Shown piece after piece: positions 28,167 through 38,863 of a stretch of DNA of 64,000 nt; the first letter of the stretch is position 1; each line of letters opens with the position of its first letter. The stretch covers positions 1 through 64,000 of the forward strand of contig NZ_JAJCRR010000005.1 of assembly GCF_020564355.1 (NCBI RefSeq). The letters are read 5' to 3'. Made by a program: the position numbers and the translations under genes. Below the pieces are notes generated by a model. That model was given only the letters and a program-made list of their open reading frames with translations, made no database searches and was not told the DNA's origin. The DNA comes from Lachnospira pectinoschiza (GTDB lineage Bacteria > Bacillota > Clostridia > Lachnospirales > Lachnospiraceae).

Positions 28167-28571
28167 ATGGCAGATATGAAGACATTCAGGCTGTTGGTAA
28201 ACACGCCTGACAGAGTATTCTACAATGATGATGTGACAATGGTAGAGCTTTCCACAACGGAAGGTGAGATTGGTGTATATGCAGAACATATTCCTCTTAC
28301 ATCAGTACTGGTACCGTGTGTTATGAATATTCATGTAGATGGAGATGTAAAAAAAGCTGCTGTACACGGCGGAATTGTTGAGATTTTACAGGATAAGGTA
28401 ACGGTGCTTGCAGAAATTGCAGAGTGGCCGGAAGAAATTGATGTAAATCGTGCCAATGAAGCCAAAACAAGAGCTGAACGCAGACTTTCAAGTAACGATC
28501 CGCATATTGATGTGGTACGTGCGGAAGCAGCGTTAAAGCGTTCTCTTGCACGACTGGGTGCAGCACGCTAA
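28167..28571 (+). CDS. atpC: ATP synthase F1 subunit epsilon
   Basis: A 134-residue epsilon subunit. The N-terminal beta-sandwich (FRLLVNTPDRVFYNDDV, GEIGVYAEHIPL) and the two-helix C-terminus fit the family. The helices may regulate the enzyme by inserting into the head. The start is ATG 28167 with GGAGG five bases upstream; ATG 28155 and 28176 are in frame too. It is the last gene of the operon. Confidence 0.94.
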   Translation: MADMKTFRLLVNTPDRVFYNDDVTMVELSTTEGEIGVYAEHIPLTSVLVPCVMNIHVDGDVKKAAVHGGIVEILQDKVTVLAEIAEWPEEIDVNRANEAKTRAERRLSSNDPHIDVVRAEAALKRSLARLGAAR

Positions 28572-28579
28572 ATAAATGT

Positions 28580-29506
<927 letters not shown>

Positions 29507-29608
29507 ACGGCAGACTATGAAAATCTGTATTTAGGCTTGTAGTTTTTTGGTAAACAGATTAAAATAAAACTATTCATCAATATTTGAAAGTAAAAGAGGA
29601 ACAAATCA

Positions 29609-30754
29609 GTGACGATAGAAGAATTACTTGAACAGTGCATCCAGAAGAATCTGATTGATCTGACAATCAGCGGATTAAAAAAGAAAAACGAAGAACTTCC
29701 GGTAAAGATAAAGGTACGTCCGGTTGCCATGAAAGATAAAATAGAATATCAGGTTTCAGAGTTTATCGGAAGGAAAGTATTTCATAAGAATTATAAAAAA
29801 GACGAATTGAAAAAGAAGATTATAGACTGGATGCAGGAGGACTACAAGCAGGCACAGTTTACCATGACCGATGCAACGGCACAGATTTTGTCCGGGAAGC
29901 ACAGCCAGACCGTGAAATACAAAAAATGTAAGGAAGTCCGGGTGCAGAGGGATTTGTCGCACAACCGTACCAAGCGTTACATTCTGCCGGAAGGAACGCC
30001 GGTTGGATTTCTGATTGATCTGGGTGTTATGACCAAAGAGGGTAAAATTGTACGGCAGAAGTATGATAAATACCGTCAGATTAACCGCTTTCTGGAATTT
30101 GTCGAAGACATTCTGCCGCAGTTAAGCAAAGAACGGGAGCAGACGATTATTGATTTTGGCTGTGGAAAGTCCTATCTGACCTTTGCCATGTACTATTATT
30201 TAAAGGAACTGAAAGGCTATGATATCCGTATTATCGGGCTGGATTTAAAGGAAGATGTCATTGCACACTGTAATGAGTTAAAGGACAAATACGGCTACGG
30301 AAAGCTGTCATTTCTTGTCGGGGATATTGCATCCTATACCGATGTTGATGCGGTTGATATGGTGGTGACACTGCATGCGTGTGATACGGCAACGGACTAT
30401 GCGCTGGCTAAAGCCGTGCAGTGGGGCGCAAAAGTCATTTTATCCGTACCGTGCTGCCAGCATGAAGCCAACAGAATGATGGAAAATGAACTGTTACAGC
30501 CGGTGTTGCAGTATGGTATCTTAAAAGAACGCATGGCGGCAATTATGACGGATGCCGTACGGGCAAATCTTCTGACAGCAAAAGGGTATGACACACAGAT
30601 ACTGGAATTTATTGATATGGAACATACACCGAAAAATCTGCTGATTCGTGCGGTTTATACCGGAAAAGACAGTGAAAATGCAGCAGAAGCATTGAAAAAT
30701 ATGGAGGAAGCACTCCATTTGAATCTGACCTTAAATAAACTGCTGGGCGAATAG
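29609..30754 (+). CDS. class I SAM-dependent methyltransferase
   Basis: A 381-residue protein. The N-terminal half is unlike a standard methyltransferase and contains KYKKCKEVRVQRDLSHNRTKRY. The C-terminal half has the SAM-binding motif IIDFGCGKSYLTFAMYYYL, the acidic residue in IIGLDLKEDVIAHC, and VVTLHACDTATDYALAKAV followed by VPCCQHE. This matches the Methyltransf_32-type group, some of which modify RNA or small molecules. The substrate is unknown. The start is GTG at 29609. Confidence 0.82.
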   Translation: MTIEELLEQCIQKNLIDLTISGLKKKNEELPVKIKVRPVAMKDKIEYQVSEFIGRKVFHKNYKKDELKKKIIDWMQEDYKQAQFTMTDATAQILSGKHSQTVKYKKCKEVRVQRDLSHNRTKRYILPEGTPVGFLIDLGVMTKEGKIVRQKYDKYRQINRFLEFVEDILPQLSKEREQTIIDFGCGKSYLTFAMYYYLKELKGYDIRIIGLDLKEDVIAHCNELKDKYGYGKLSFLVGDIASYTDVDAVDMVVTLHACDTATDYALAKAVQWGAKVILSVPCCQHEANRMMENELLQPVLQYGILKERMAAIMTDAVRANLLTAKGYDTQILEFIDMEHTPKNLLIRAVYTGKDSENAAEALKNMEEALHLNLTLNKLLGE

Positions 30755-30785
30755 GCCGCAGATGGATAATGGAAAGGATTAAGTT

Positions 30786-32783
30786 ATGGACAACAGGGAA
30801 AATGCTACATATAAATATATTATATTGGCAGTCGCATTTATGGTAACTGTCGTGGTTACATTTATATCCATGAATTATGAGACGTCAGCCATATCGACAA
30901 TGACAATGACACAGGCAACGCTTCCGGTCGTTATGATGCAGACCGAAGAAGGCCAGTTGTATAACCGGTTATACGGTTATACACAGAAAGTCGATGCTTC
31001 AATGATGGGAGAAACACTGACACCGCTGCCGACAGATAAGAAATTGTCCGTTGTAGTGGATTTGTATGGACAGGAATTAGAGGGTGTTTCGTACAAGGTA
31101 AGAGATTTAAGCGATTTATCGCTGATTGAAAATACAAAAGTAGAAGATTATACGCAGGACGAAAGCCGTGCAGATGTTGTGCTTAATATTAAGAATCTGA
31201 TTGATAACAATAAAGAATATCTGTTAGAGGTTACGATATCGACAAAAAAGCAGGAAGAAATTTATTATTACACGCGGATTATCAGCGGTACGGATTTTCA
31301 GGTGCAGGATAAATTGAATTATGTGCTGGAACTCAACAGCTATGCGTATGACCAGACACAGTTGAAAAATCTGACACAGTATCTGGAAACGACATCTTCC
31401 GGAGATAATTCCAATTTCGGAAAGGTCAATATTCACAGTAAGCAGTCCCAGGTTGGCTGGGGTGAATTAGGACCGTTTATTGAAAGTGACAGAATTCCTT
31501 CAATTACACAGATTGGTCAGGAAACGGCAGAAATTACAATAGATTATATGGTGGGTGCAGAAAATGATAATAATTCCTATGATACATATCGTGTAAAAGA
31601 TTACTATAAAATACGCCAGTCCGGCAGTAAATTGTATCTGCTCGATTATGAGCGTGAGGCAGGGCAGTATTTTGACGGTCAGAATGATTTTCTGTCATCC
31701 TCTAAAATTAATCTGGGTATACAGCCGGATACGGATGTGATGGCGCAGGCAAGTGATAATGGGCAGTATACGGCATTTGTCAGCCGGAATACACTCTGGG
31801 AACTGGATTCGGACAATTCAGAATTAACAAAGGTCTTTTCATTTGATGCAGAGGATTCGGACAATATCCGGGAACGCGGCAGCCAGCATGAAATCCGCAT
31901 TATGAGCGTATCGGACGAAGGCAGCCTTTATTTTCTGATCTGCGGCTACATGAGCCGTGGTGCGCACGAAGGGGAAATTGGCATTTCGCTGTGTTCGTAT
32001 AATTATGGGGAAAATGTGGTGCAGGAAGAACTGTATCTGCCGGTAGATGTTTCCTATGAGAGTATGGAAGAACGCATTGGCGGCATTGCTTATGTGAATG
32101 ACAACAACTTGTTTTATATTTTAATTGACGATACATTGTATGCCATTAATTTAATCAGCCGTGAAGTTATGACAGAAGTTTCAGGGCTGGCACAGGGAAC
32201 GTATGCCGTTTCTAAAGGCAGAAATATGATTGCATACAGCGAAAATCATTCGCAATATGATACGGACAGTATCCGCATTTTCAATATGCAGGATGGCACG
32301 GATTATACCATTCGTGCAGATGCGGGTGAAAAGCTCAAGGTGCTGGGCTACATTAATTCAGATTTTATTTATGGCATTGCTGATGCAGAGGACATTGTAT
32401 CCGAAGGCGACGGCAATACTTTTTTCCCGATGTATCAGGTGAATATTATGGCATCGGATTATACGATGCAGAAAGAATATAATGAGCCGGGCATTTATGT
32501 GTCGAATGCGATTGTCGATAAGCTGCGTGTGAATCTGTACCGTGTTGTGAAAAATGCAGACGGCAGTTTTTCAGAAACAACGATGGATCAGCTGATTAAC
32601 CGGGAAGAAAACAGCACCAGTGACGGTCTGGTTATTGATACCATTTCAACGACCAACCGAAAGACCGAGGTGATTCTTGTGTTAAAAAAAGCGATTTCTA
32701 ATGTGAATAATATCACGGTGCGTTACTCAGATAAGATGATTTTTAAGAAGGATGAAACATCGGATTTATTAATGAAACACTAA
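30786..32783 (+). CDS. membrane-anchored protein with beta-propeller-like repeats, unknown function
   Basis: A 665-residue protein with a single N-terminal membrane anchor (about 11-29) and a large extracellular part. Residues about 310-600 contain recurring strand patterns such as NGQYTAFVSRNTLWELD, NLFYILIDDTLYAINL, NMIAYSENHSQYDTDSIRIFNM and DFIYGIAD, as in beta-propeller sensor or scaffold domains. I do not recognise a named family. It lies 12 bases before a class A penicillin-binding protein gene and is surely co-transcribed with it, so a role in wall synthesis is an inference from context. Confidence 0.7.
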   Translation: MDNRENATYKYIILAVAFMVTVVVTFISMNYETSAISTMTMTQATLPVVMMQTEEGQLYNRLYGYTQKVDASMMGETLTPLPTDKKLSVVVDLYGQELEGVSYKVRDLSDLSLIENTKVEDYTQDESRADVVLNIKNLIDNNKEYLLEVTISTKKQEEIYYYTRIISGTDFQVQDKLNYVLELNSYAYDQTQLKNLTQYLETTSSGDNSNFGKVNIHSKQSQVGWGELGPFIESDRIPSITQIGQETAEITIDYMVGAENDNNSYDTYRVKDYYKIRQSGSKLYLLDYEREAGQYFDGQNDFLSSSKINLGIQPDTDVMAQASDNGQYTAFVSRNTLWELDSDNSELTKVFSFDAEDSDNIRERGSQHEIRIMSVSDEGSLYFLICGYMSRGAHEGEIGISLCSYNYGENVVQEELYLPVDVSYESMEERIGGIAYVNDNNLFYILIDDTLYAINLISREVMTEVSGLAQGTYAVSKGRNMIAYSENHSQYDTDSIRIFNMQDGTDYTIRADAGEKLKVLGYINSDFIYGIADAEDIVSEGDGNTFFPMYQVNIMASDYTMQKEYNEPGIYVSNAIVDKLRVNLYRVVKNADGSFSETTMDQLINREENSTSDGLVIDTISTTNRKTEVILVLKKAISNVNNITVRYSDKMIFKKDETSDLLMKH

Positions 32784-32795
32784 TGAGAGGTTTGC

Positions 32796-35003
32796 ATGAA
32801 AAAGTTTAAGAAAATCATACGGGCAGTTTTGGTGCTTGCGGTGCTTGCGGGACTCATTTATCTGATTCCAAAAGTGATTACGGTTGTGCGTTTAAAACGT
32901 GCGGCGGATTCTTATGTAGCGGCAAGCTCGGTCAGTACCTTTAAAGATTCAAAGACAACGATTATCTATGATACGAATGACCAGGAACTCTGTACAATGA
33001 AGAATACAAAGGATATGTATTATGTGTCGTATCAGGAGATTCCGGTGACACTGGTCAATTCCTTTGTCGTCATGGAAGACCGCCAGTTTTATAAACATTC
33101 CGGTTATGATATCAAGGCAATTCTGCGTGCCATTGTGATTAATCAGAAAAGCAATGATATTGCGCAGGGGGCAAGTACCATTACCCAGCAGCTTGCAAGA
33201 AATATTTTCCTGTCGCAGGAAGTGACATGGCAGCGTAAGGTTGAGGAGATTTTTATTGCGGTCGGTCTGGAAAAGAAGTACAGTAAGAATCAGATTCTGG
33301 AATTTTACCTGAACAATATTTATTTCGGAAACGGATATTATGGCGTGGAAGCTGCGGCAAGAGGATATTTTGACAAATCCGTGTCAGAGCTTACGCTTGC
33401 GGAACAGACTTTTATCGCGGCGATTCCCAACAATCCGACACGCTATAATCCGCTGACAAATTATGACAATACCGTTCAGCGTAAAAACCTCATTTTACAG
33501 CAGCTTTACGAGGCGGATGATATTGGTTCGCTCGACCGCTATATGGCTGAAACAGAAGAGGTTGTCTTAAATCCGCATCAGACAGAGGAGATTAACAATT
33601 CGGTTGTAACGTATGCAAGGCACTGTGCAACCGAATCGCTGATGAGTGTATCGGGCTTTACCTTCCGTTATAATTTCAGTTCGGAAGACGATTATAATGC
33701 ATATGAAGCTACGTATGATACATTTTACAATATGTGTCAGCAGAAGCTTTTAAGCGGTGGCTACAGCATTTACACCTCCATTGATATGAATATACAAAAT
33801 CAGTTACAGCAGGCAGTAGATAACAATCTGGCGGCATATACGGAAAAGTCTTCGGAAGGTGTATACAGTATGCAGGGAGCGGCAACGTGTGTGGATAACA
33901 GCACCGGAAATGTGGTGGCGATTGTCGGTTCGCGCAGTCAGGAAGACATCAAGGGCTATGTTTTAAATCGTGCGTATCAGAGTTACCGCCAGCCGGGCAG
34001 TTGTATTAAGCCGTTAAATGTCTACACACCGTATTTGCAGCTTGGCAATACGCCGGATACGAAGGTTACCGATTCGCAGATTGACGGCGGTCCTGCCAAT
34101 GCCGATGCAAGCTATGCCGGAGAGATGACGTTGACAGATGCCGTAAAATGGTCTAAAAATACGGTTGCATGGAACATTTATCAGCAGATTACGCCAAAGA
34201 CGGGAAGTTCCTTTTTAATAAAAATGGGATTTCATAAAATCTGGGTGGATAAAGATTACAATGCCGGTGCATTAGGCGGTTTTACGTATGGTGTGACAAC
34301 GGAAGAAATGGCAGGCGGATATGCAGCACTTGCCAATGACGGTGTATACAGAAAAGCAACCTGTATCCGTCTTATTGTAGATGCTTCCAATAAAACGGTT
34401 GTCAATGAAACGAACCGTGACAGCAAGGTTTATGATAAAAGTGCATCGCGCATGATGACACAGATGTTAAGGGAAGTTGTATTAAGCGGTACGGGAACAT
34501 CAGCAAATGTGGAAAATGCAGTTGTTGCCGGAAAAACGGGAACGACAAATGCCAGCAAAGATGTATGGTTCTGCGGATACAGCAAGTATTACACCACAAC
34601 GGTATGGGCAGGATACGATTATCCAAAAGAAATGTCCGGTGTCAACAGCCGTGTCAATGCAATCTTTAAAGATTTTATGACGGCGGTGCATACCAATCTG
34701 CCTGTAACAGATTTCAGTACGGTTACACAGCAGACAACACAACCGGAGACGACAGCGGCAGTACAGGAGGAAACGGAATCCTTACCGCAGGAAACTACAG
34801 CAATTGTGCCGGAAACGACAGGTATTGAACAGGTAACACCGCAGCAGGTTCCGTCCACGACAGCACAGGTGCCAACAACAACACCGTATCAGCGATGGAC
34901 GACAGCACCGGCACAGCCAAAGACAACGGCACCGATGCAGTATGGCGATATTGACGCCACGACAAGAACCGATCCCGATGCAACGGCACGCGGAGAGTGG
35001 TAA
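32796..35003 (+). CDS. class A penicillin-binding protein (GT51 + transpeptidase)
   Basis: A 735-residue bifunctional peptidoglycan synthase. A membrane anchor (about 8-28) precedes the GT51 domain, with the catalytic Glu in VVMEDRQFYKHSGYD near residue 94 and QGASTITQQLARN. The transpeptidase domain has SCIK near residue 403, SKN near 452 and KTGTTN near 579. The last 85 residues are a Thr/Pro/Gln-rich tail of low complexity, typical of PBP1 of Firmicutes. Both activities appear intact. A palindromic repeat module lies immediately after the stop codon. Confidence 0.95.
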   Translation: MKKFKKIIRAVLVLAVLAGLIYLIPKVITVVRLKRAADSYVAASSVSTFKDSKTTIIYDTNDQELCTMKNTKDMYYVSYQEIPVTLVNSFVVMEDRQFYKHSGYDIKAILRAIVINQKSNDIAQGASTITQQLARNIFLSQEVTWQRKVEEIFIAVGLEKKYSKNQILEFYLNNIYFGNGYYGVEAAARGYFDKSVSELTLAEQTFIAAIPNNPTRYNPLTNYDNTVQRKNLILQQLYEADDIGSLDRYMAETEEVVLNPHQTEEINNSVVTYARHCATESLMSVSGFTFRYNFSSEDDYNAYEATYDTFYNMCQQKLLSGGYSIYTSIDMNIQNQLQQAVDNNLAAYTEKSSEGVYSMQGAATCVDNSTGNVVAIVGSRSQEDIKGYVLNRAYQSYRQPGSCIKPLNVYTPYLQLGNTPDTKVTDSQIDGGPANADASYAGEMTLTDAVKWSKNTVAWNIYQQITPKTGSSFLIKMGFHKIWVDKDYNAGALGGFTYGVTTEEMAGGYAALANDGVYRKATCIRLIVDASNKTVVNETNRDSKVYDKSASRMMTQMLREVVLSGTGTSANVENAVVAGKTGTTNASKDVWFCGYSKYYTTTVWAGYDYPKEMSGVNSRVNAIFKDFMTAVHTNLPVTDFSTVTQQTTQPETTAAVQEETESLPQETTAIVPETTGIEQVTPQQVPSTTAQVPTTTPYQRWTTAPAQPKTTAPMQYGDIDATTRTDPDATARGEW

Positions 35004-35004
35004 A

Positions 35005-35037
35005 TGTGAACAAGCCATAAATCAAAGCTTGTTCACA
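35005..35037 (+). repeat. palindromic repeat module g, copy 1
   Basis: A perfect 11-bp stem TGTGAACAAGC / GCTTGTTCACA around an 11-base loop that reads CATAAATCAAA. The same stem and nearly the same loop (CATAAACGAAA) occur at 60575-60609. A half copy (GAACAAGCCATAAATTAAA) lies at about 35097-35115. It starts 2 bases after the PBP stop codon. Confidence 0.85.
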
Positions 35038-35112
35038 TAACACTTTTTGCCGACAGCGGCACAAAGTCGTCCGTTGATGCGGGTAGATGAGAAATCGAAC
35101 AAGCCATAAATT

Positions 35113-35155
35113 AAAGGGATAGGAAAATGTGAATCAACATTTTCCTATCCCTTTT
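35113..35155. terminator. bidirectional terminator between PBP gene and prs
   Basis: A perfect 18-bp stem (35113-35130 with 35137-35154), a GAATCA loop and a T run (CCCTTTTT). It serves the PBP gene and, in the other direction, prs. Confidence 0.88.
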
Positions 35156-35190
35156 TGCCGGGCAGCGCCCAAAGCCTGCATACATTAATA

Positions 35191-36375
35191 TTACTTGCTG
35201 TAATGTGTTTCGTTGTATTCCTTAACACGCTGCTGGATTCTTTCAACAGGGCTTAATAAGTTGCTGATAGAAGAATCGTGGTTTAACGTATCAATTAATA
35301 AAGCAATGTATTTGCTCATATCTACATTGATATACCAAGGCTTAGAAAGCAGTTCTTCCGGCTGGTATACAAGGTTCGTTGTAAGAACACGGTCGATAAC
35401 GCCGTTTTCATAAGCTTCATCAAATTTCTTAAATCCATTTGTGAACAGACCAAAGGTTGTCGCACAGAAGACTCTCTTTGCTTTTCTTCTCTTTAATTCA
35501 GCAGCAACATCAATCATGCTTTCGCCGGAAGAAATCATATCGTCGATGATGACAACATCTTTTCCTTCTACGTTAGAGCCTAAGAACTCATGGGCAACAA
35601 TTGGGTTACGTCCGTTGACAATCTTTGTATAGTCACGTCTTTTATAGAACATACCCATATCCAGACCGAGGACGTTTGCAAAGTAAACAGCACGTCCCAT
35701 ACCGCCTTCATCCGGGCTGATAACCATCATATGGTCGCTGTCGATGTGTAAATCGTCAACACCCAGTAAAAGATATTTAATAAACTGATACGTAGCAGAA
35801 ACGGATTCAAATCCCTTTAACGGAATTGCGTTCTGTACACGCGGGTCATGTGCATCAAATGTAATGATGTTATCCACACCCATATCTGTGAGTTCCTTTA
35901 ATGCAAGTGCGCAGTCTAAGGATTCACGTCCTGAACGTTTATGCTGTCTGCTTTCATACAGGAATGGCATAATAACGGTAATTCTGCGTGCTTTACCACC
36001 GGCAGCAGCGATAACACGCTTTAAATCTGCATAGTGGTCATCCGGTGACATATGGTTCTTATAACCGCATAAAGAATATTCAAGGCTGTAATTACATACG
36101 TCAACCATGATATATAAATCATATCCACGTACGGAATCGTTTAAAACACCCTTTCCTTCACCGGAACCAAAACGAGGGGTGCTTGCACTTACGATATAAG
36201 AATCTCTTTTATATCCGCTGAAAGCGAGTGTAGATTCATCTTCGTGGTCGCGCTGTTCTCTCCAGTCAACAAGATAATTATTTACCTTTTTGCCTAATTC
36301 TGAGCAGCTGGCTAAAGGAACGATACCTAAGGTACCATATGGAATAGTTTGTGTGTGACGTTCGTCTCGTGGCAT
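35191..36375 (-). CDS. prs: ribose-phosphate pyrophosphokinase (PRPP synthase)
   Basis: A 394-residue enzyme making PRPP from ribose-5-phosphate and ATP. Motifs are MPFLYESRQHKRSGRESL (the flexible ATP-binding loop region), FDAHDPRVQNA and the PRPP loop DVVIIDDMISSGES. It is about 75 residues longer than the usual 315-residue enzyme, and the PRPP loop differs from the common DTGGT form. It therefore belongs to the longer divergent subgroup. The ATG at 36375 follows a GGAGGATTT site. Confidence 0.9.
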   Translation of the reverse strand: MPRDERHTQTIPYGTLGIVPLASCSELGKKVNNYLVDWREQRDHEDESTLAFSGYKRDSYIVSASTPRFGSGEGKGVLNDSVRGYDLYIMVDVCNYSLEYSLCGYKNHMSPDDHYADLKRVIAAAGGKARRITVIMPFLYESRQHKRSGRESLDCALALKELTDMGVDNIITFDAHDPRVQNAIPLKGFESVSATYQFIKYLLLGVDDLHIDSDHMMVISPDEGGMGRAVYFANVLGLDMGMFYKRRDYTKIVNGRNPIVAHEFLGSNVEGKDVVIIDDMISSGESMIDVAAELKRRKAKRVFCATTFGLFTNGFKKFDEAYENGVIDRVLTTNLVYQPEELLSKPWYINVDMSKYIALLIDTLNHDSSISNLLSPVERIQQRVKEYNETHYSK

Positions 36376-36392
36376 AATTAAAATCCTCCATT

Positions 36393-36421
36393 AGTATAAT
36401 ACGATACAAATTTGTATTTAA
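36393..36421 (-). promoter_or_regulatory. prs promoter region with 14-bp palindrome
   Basis: On the minus strand TATACT (36398-36393) stands 18 bases upstream of the start codon, with a weak -35 (TTAAAT, 36421-36416). The spacer contains a perfect palindrome ATACAAATTTGTAT (36404-36417), a possible operator overlapping the core promoter. Confidence 0.5.
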
Positions 36422-36467
36422 CACAATATAAAATATAATCATTCTTTGCCGATAAGTCAATGATTTC

Positions 36468-37460
36468 CTAAGGTTTTTGCCCTGTTTTTTTCAAAAGACG
36501 GATATCGGCACCCGCAAGCTTTAACAGCTTATAAGCACTGGTAAGGCGCGAAAAAATTCGCTCCGAATACATGTTGCGGATATCTGAGAGCGAAAGGTTG
36601 GTTGAGATAACCACGCTTTTTCTTCTGAGAATCCGTTCATTGATACAGTAAAACAGGCGGGAACTGGTGTAGCTGTTGGCAAATTCCGTGCCGAGGTCAT
36701 CAATAATGAGCAGATCACAGTCTAAAATGTAGCTGCTGTCAATTGCCGTATCGGATGTATCCGGCTTGTTAAAATCCTGCTGTTCAAAGCATTGGAACAA
36801 TTCCACGGCAGTCAGGTAAATGACACTGTGCGAAGAATCAAGCAGTTCCTTTGCAATGCAGTTGGTTAAAAAAGTCTTTCCAACACCGGTATCGCCAAAA
36901 AGCAGCAGATTATCATAGGTGGTGTCAAATTCATCCACAAAGCGGTGGCATATGGACACAATATTCTGCATATTATTATAGGGTGTCAGTCCAATGGACG
37001 GAATCGGCGTTTTTTTATCATACCATTCATAGGAAAAGGTATCAAAATTTTCCGTCGTGATGATATTTTTTAAATTAGAATCGTGATACACCAGCTCAAT
37101 GGCTTTTTTGGTGAAGCAGGCACATTTATGCTGACCGATATAGCCGGTATCCTTGCATTTTGGACAGGTATAGACAGGCTCTAAATAGTCTGCAGGTCTG
37201 CCAAGAGCAGCAAGACAGGCGGCTTTACGGTCTGCAAGTTCTGAAAGCTTTTTCCGGTAGGCGGTCTTGTAATCCGGATTTTTTAACATTTCTGCCGCCG
37301 CCTGCATGGAAAGCCCGATAATATCGTCTTCGATTTGGGCAATTTCAGGACATGCGGCAGTCACCTGCGCATACCGTTCATTCTGGATATGCCGGTTTTC
37401 GGTGCGGATCGCATCGTAAATCCGCATAATTGCATCATGTTGGGAATTGGTAAGTGCCAT
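36468..37460 (-). CDS. dnaI: DnaI/DnaC-like helicase loader
   Basis: A 330-residue AAA+ ATPase that loads the DnaB helicase during primosome assembly. A zinc-binding region TCPKCKDTGYIGQHKCAC (about 113-130) comes first. Walker A GDTGVGKTFLTN and Walker B LLIIDDLGTEF follow, and the arginine-finger region SERIFSRLTSA. The layout (zinc motif plus IstB/DnaC-type AAA+) matches DnaI. It lies 13 bases after the DnaD-domain gene, in one operon. Confidence 0.92.
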   Translation of the reverse strand: MALTNSQHDAIMRIYDAIRTENRHIQNERYAQVTAACPEIAQIEDDIIGLSMQAAAEMLKNPDYKTAYRKKLSELADRKAACLAALGRPADYLEPVYTCPKCKDTGYIGQHKCACFTKKAIELVYHDSNLKNIITTENFDTFSYEWYDKKTPIPSIGLTPYNNMQNIVSICHRFVDEFDTTYDNLLLFGDTGVGKTFLTNCIAKELLDSSHSVIYLTAVELFQCFEQQDFNKPDTSDTAIDSSYILDCDLLIIDDLGTEFANSYTSSRLFYCINERILRRKSVVISTNLSLSDIRNMYSERIFSRLTSAYKLLKLAGADIRLLKKTGQKP

Positions 37461-37473
37461 AACCTTGTCCTTT

Positions 37474-38631
37474 CTAGCTGTTATTGCTGATTAAAGCGCT
37501 CTCTAAGCTGTCAATGTCGGTATCACGCTGGTGAAAATTGTGAAAACGGTTGTTATTCGTGCCGGGAGCAGAAGCTGCATTGGATGCTTTTTTCTGATTG
37601 CGCAGCAGTTCATATTCAGCATCTGATTTGCGGATATCTTCGGGTGTTTTTACATTTGCCTTATTCCATTTGGTAAGGATAGAGTCTGCGTATTCAAAAC
37701 TCGGCTGATGCGTTGCCTTTAAAGTGCGGTTGCAGGCTTCAATAATCATATCGGCATCAAAGCAGTACGTGTCCGTCCATTTGGTGATAAACTCCCGTTC
37801 CCGCTGTCCGGGGTCGCGGCTTCCGATGCCAAAGGCATTCATCACGGAGTAAATGGTCATATTGTGGTTTGCTGTTTCAAGCTTTGCCTGTTTGACGGAA
37901 GTAATTCCGGCTTCTGCCCAGCTGGCAGCAATTTTTTCAATATAGCGCATACTCTTATGACCCTTTTGTACACAGTAGCCGACCAGATATTCAATCAGGT
38001 CTGCGGGCAGTTTTAAGGTGTCGTAAAAATAGGCAATCCGCTGAAGTGCAGAAGAACCAAGAGGTTCGCCCATGTATTCTTCTACGGCGAATAAAAGCAT
38101 GGCAAAATTTTCATCGCCAAGTTTAAATTCGCTGATGCGGGTCATGGAATAGGATTCCGGACCGGCGGTTTCTTTTGCGGCTGCCGTTTCCATCAGAGGA
38201 GCCACAGCGGATGTCATAGTGTGAGGTGCAGAAGCTGACACGGCAGTATTGACAGTCGGACTGTTTACGATGGCATTTGGCATGACAGAATTGTCTGCAT
38301 AGCGGGGGTCAGCCCCCCTGGAAGCGGACGAAGCGGATAAATCCGTAAAGGAGATGCCTGTCAGCATGCCGTCCGGGCTGAAATTTAAGCGCAGGGCATT
38401 CATTTTATCCCAGTAGCGCAGCCCGCGCAGGATGTCGGCTTCCGTCTGGTTGAATAAATCTGCCATTTCAGACACAGATAAAGAAATGTGACCGGCAGAC
38501 ACACAACGCAGAAGATACAAATATATTTTTACAAATTCACCATTTGCCTGTGGCATTAAGGTGTCAATAAAATAATTGGAAACGGCGGTGTTATCCGCAC
38601 GGTTTTCCATATGTAATGTAATTGTATTCAT
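37474..38631 (-). CDS. DnaD/DnaB-domain primosomal protein
   Basis: A 385-residue protein with an N-terminal winged-helix-like region (about 15-95, KIYLYLLRCVSAGHISLSVSEMADLF). A low-complexity Ala/Ser linker follows, and then one or two DnaD-type helical domains (about 185-330, including YCVQKGHKSMRYIEKIAASWAEAGI). Such proteins remodel DNA and recruit the helicase loader at origins. Position directly before dnaI supports a replication-initiation role (Bacillus has dnaB-dnaI in the same order). Several DnaA boxes lie upstream of its promoter. Confidence 0.88.
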   Translation of the reverse strand: MNTITLHMENRADNTAVSNYFIDTLMPQANGEFVKIYLYLLRCVSAGHISLSVSEMADLFNQTEADILRGLRYWDKMNALRLNFSPDGMLTGISFTDLSASSASRGADPRYADNSVMPNAIVNSPTVNTAVSASAPHTMTSAVAPLMETAAAKETAGPESYSMTRISEFKLGDENFAMLLFAVEEYMGEPLGSSALQRIAYFYDTLKLPADLIEYLVGYCVQKGHKSMRYIEKIAASWAEAGITSVKQAKLETANHNMTIYSVMNAFGIGSRDPGQREREFITKWTDTYCFDADMIIEACNRTLKATHQPSFEYADSILTKWNKANVKTPEDIRKSDAEYELLRNQKKASNAASAPGTNNNRFHNFHQRDTDIDSLESALISNNS

Positions 38632-38663
38632 ACAAAAAACTTCCTTATCAATTCAGTTTCTTC

Positions 38664-38691
38664 ATTATAACACACACCAAAACAAAATCAA
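38664..38691 (-). promoter_or_regulatory. promoter of the dnaD-dnaI operon
   Basis: On the minus strand TTGATT (38691-38686), a 16-base spacer and TATAAT (38669-38664). The nearest DnaA box begins 19 bases upstream of the -35. Confidence 0.65.
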
Positions 38692-38709
38692 CAGGTGGAA
38701 AACACAGGG

Positions 38710-38863
38710 TTATCCACTGGGGATATTGTGGATAATGTGGATAACTTGTAAAAGAAAAATGAAATGCGTGTAAAAAGCGGAATTGTGGACAAGTCCTTAT
38801 AAACAGGAAATCCACACACAGAATCAACAAAAATGTGATTAAGTATGTGGATAATGTGGATAA
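38710..38863. promoter_or_regulatory. cluster of DnaA boxes
   Basis: Four perfect boxes TGTGGATAA (TTATCCACA on the other strand) are arranged as two directly abutting pairs: 38727-38735 with 38736-38744, and 38846-38854 with 38855-38863. One-mismatch boxes are TTATCCACT (38710-38718), TGTGGACAA (38784-38792) and TGTGATTAA (38834-38842). Only 154 bases hold all seven. The cluster fills the gap between murC and the dnaD-dnaI operon, both on the minus strand. Confidence 0.85.
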
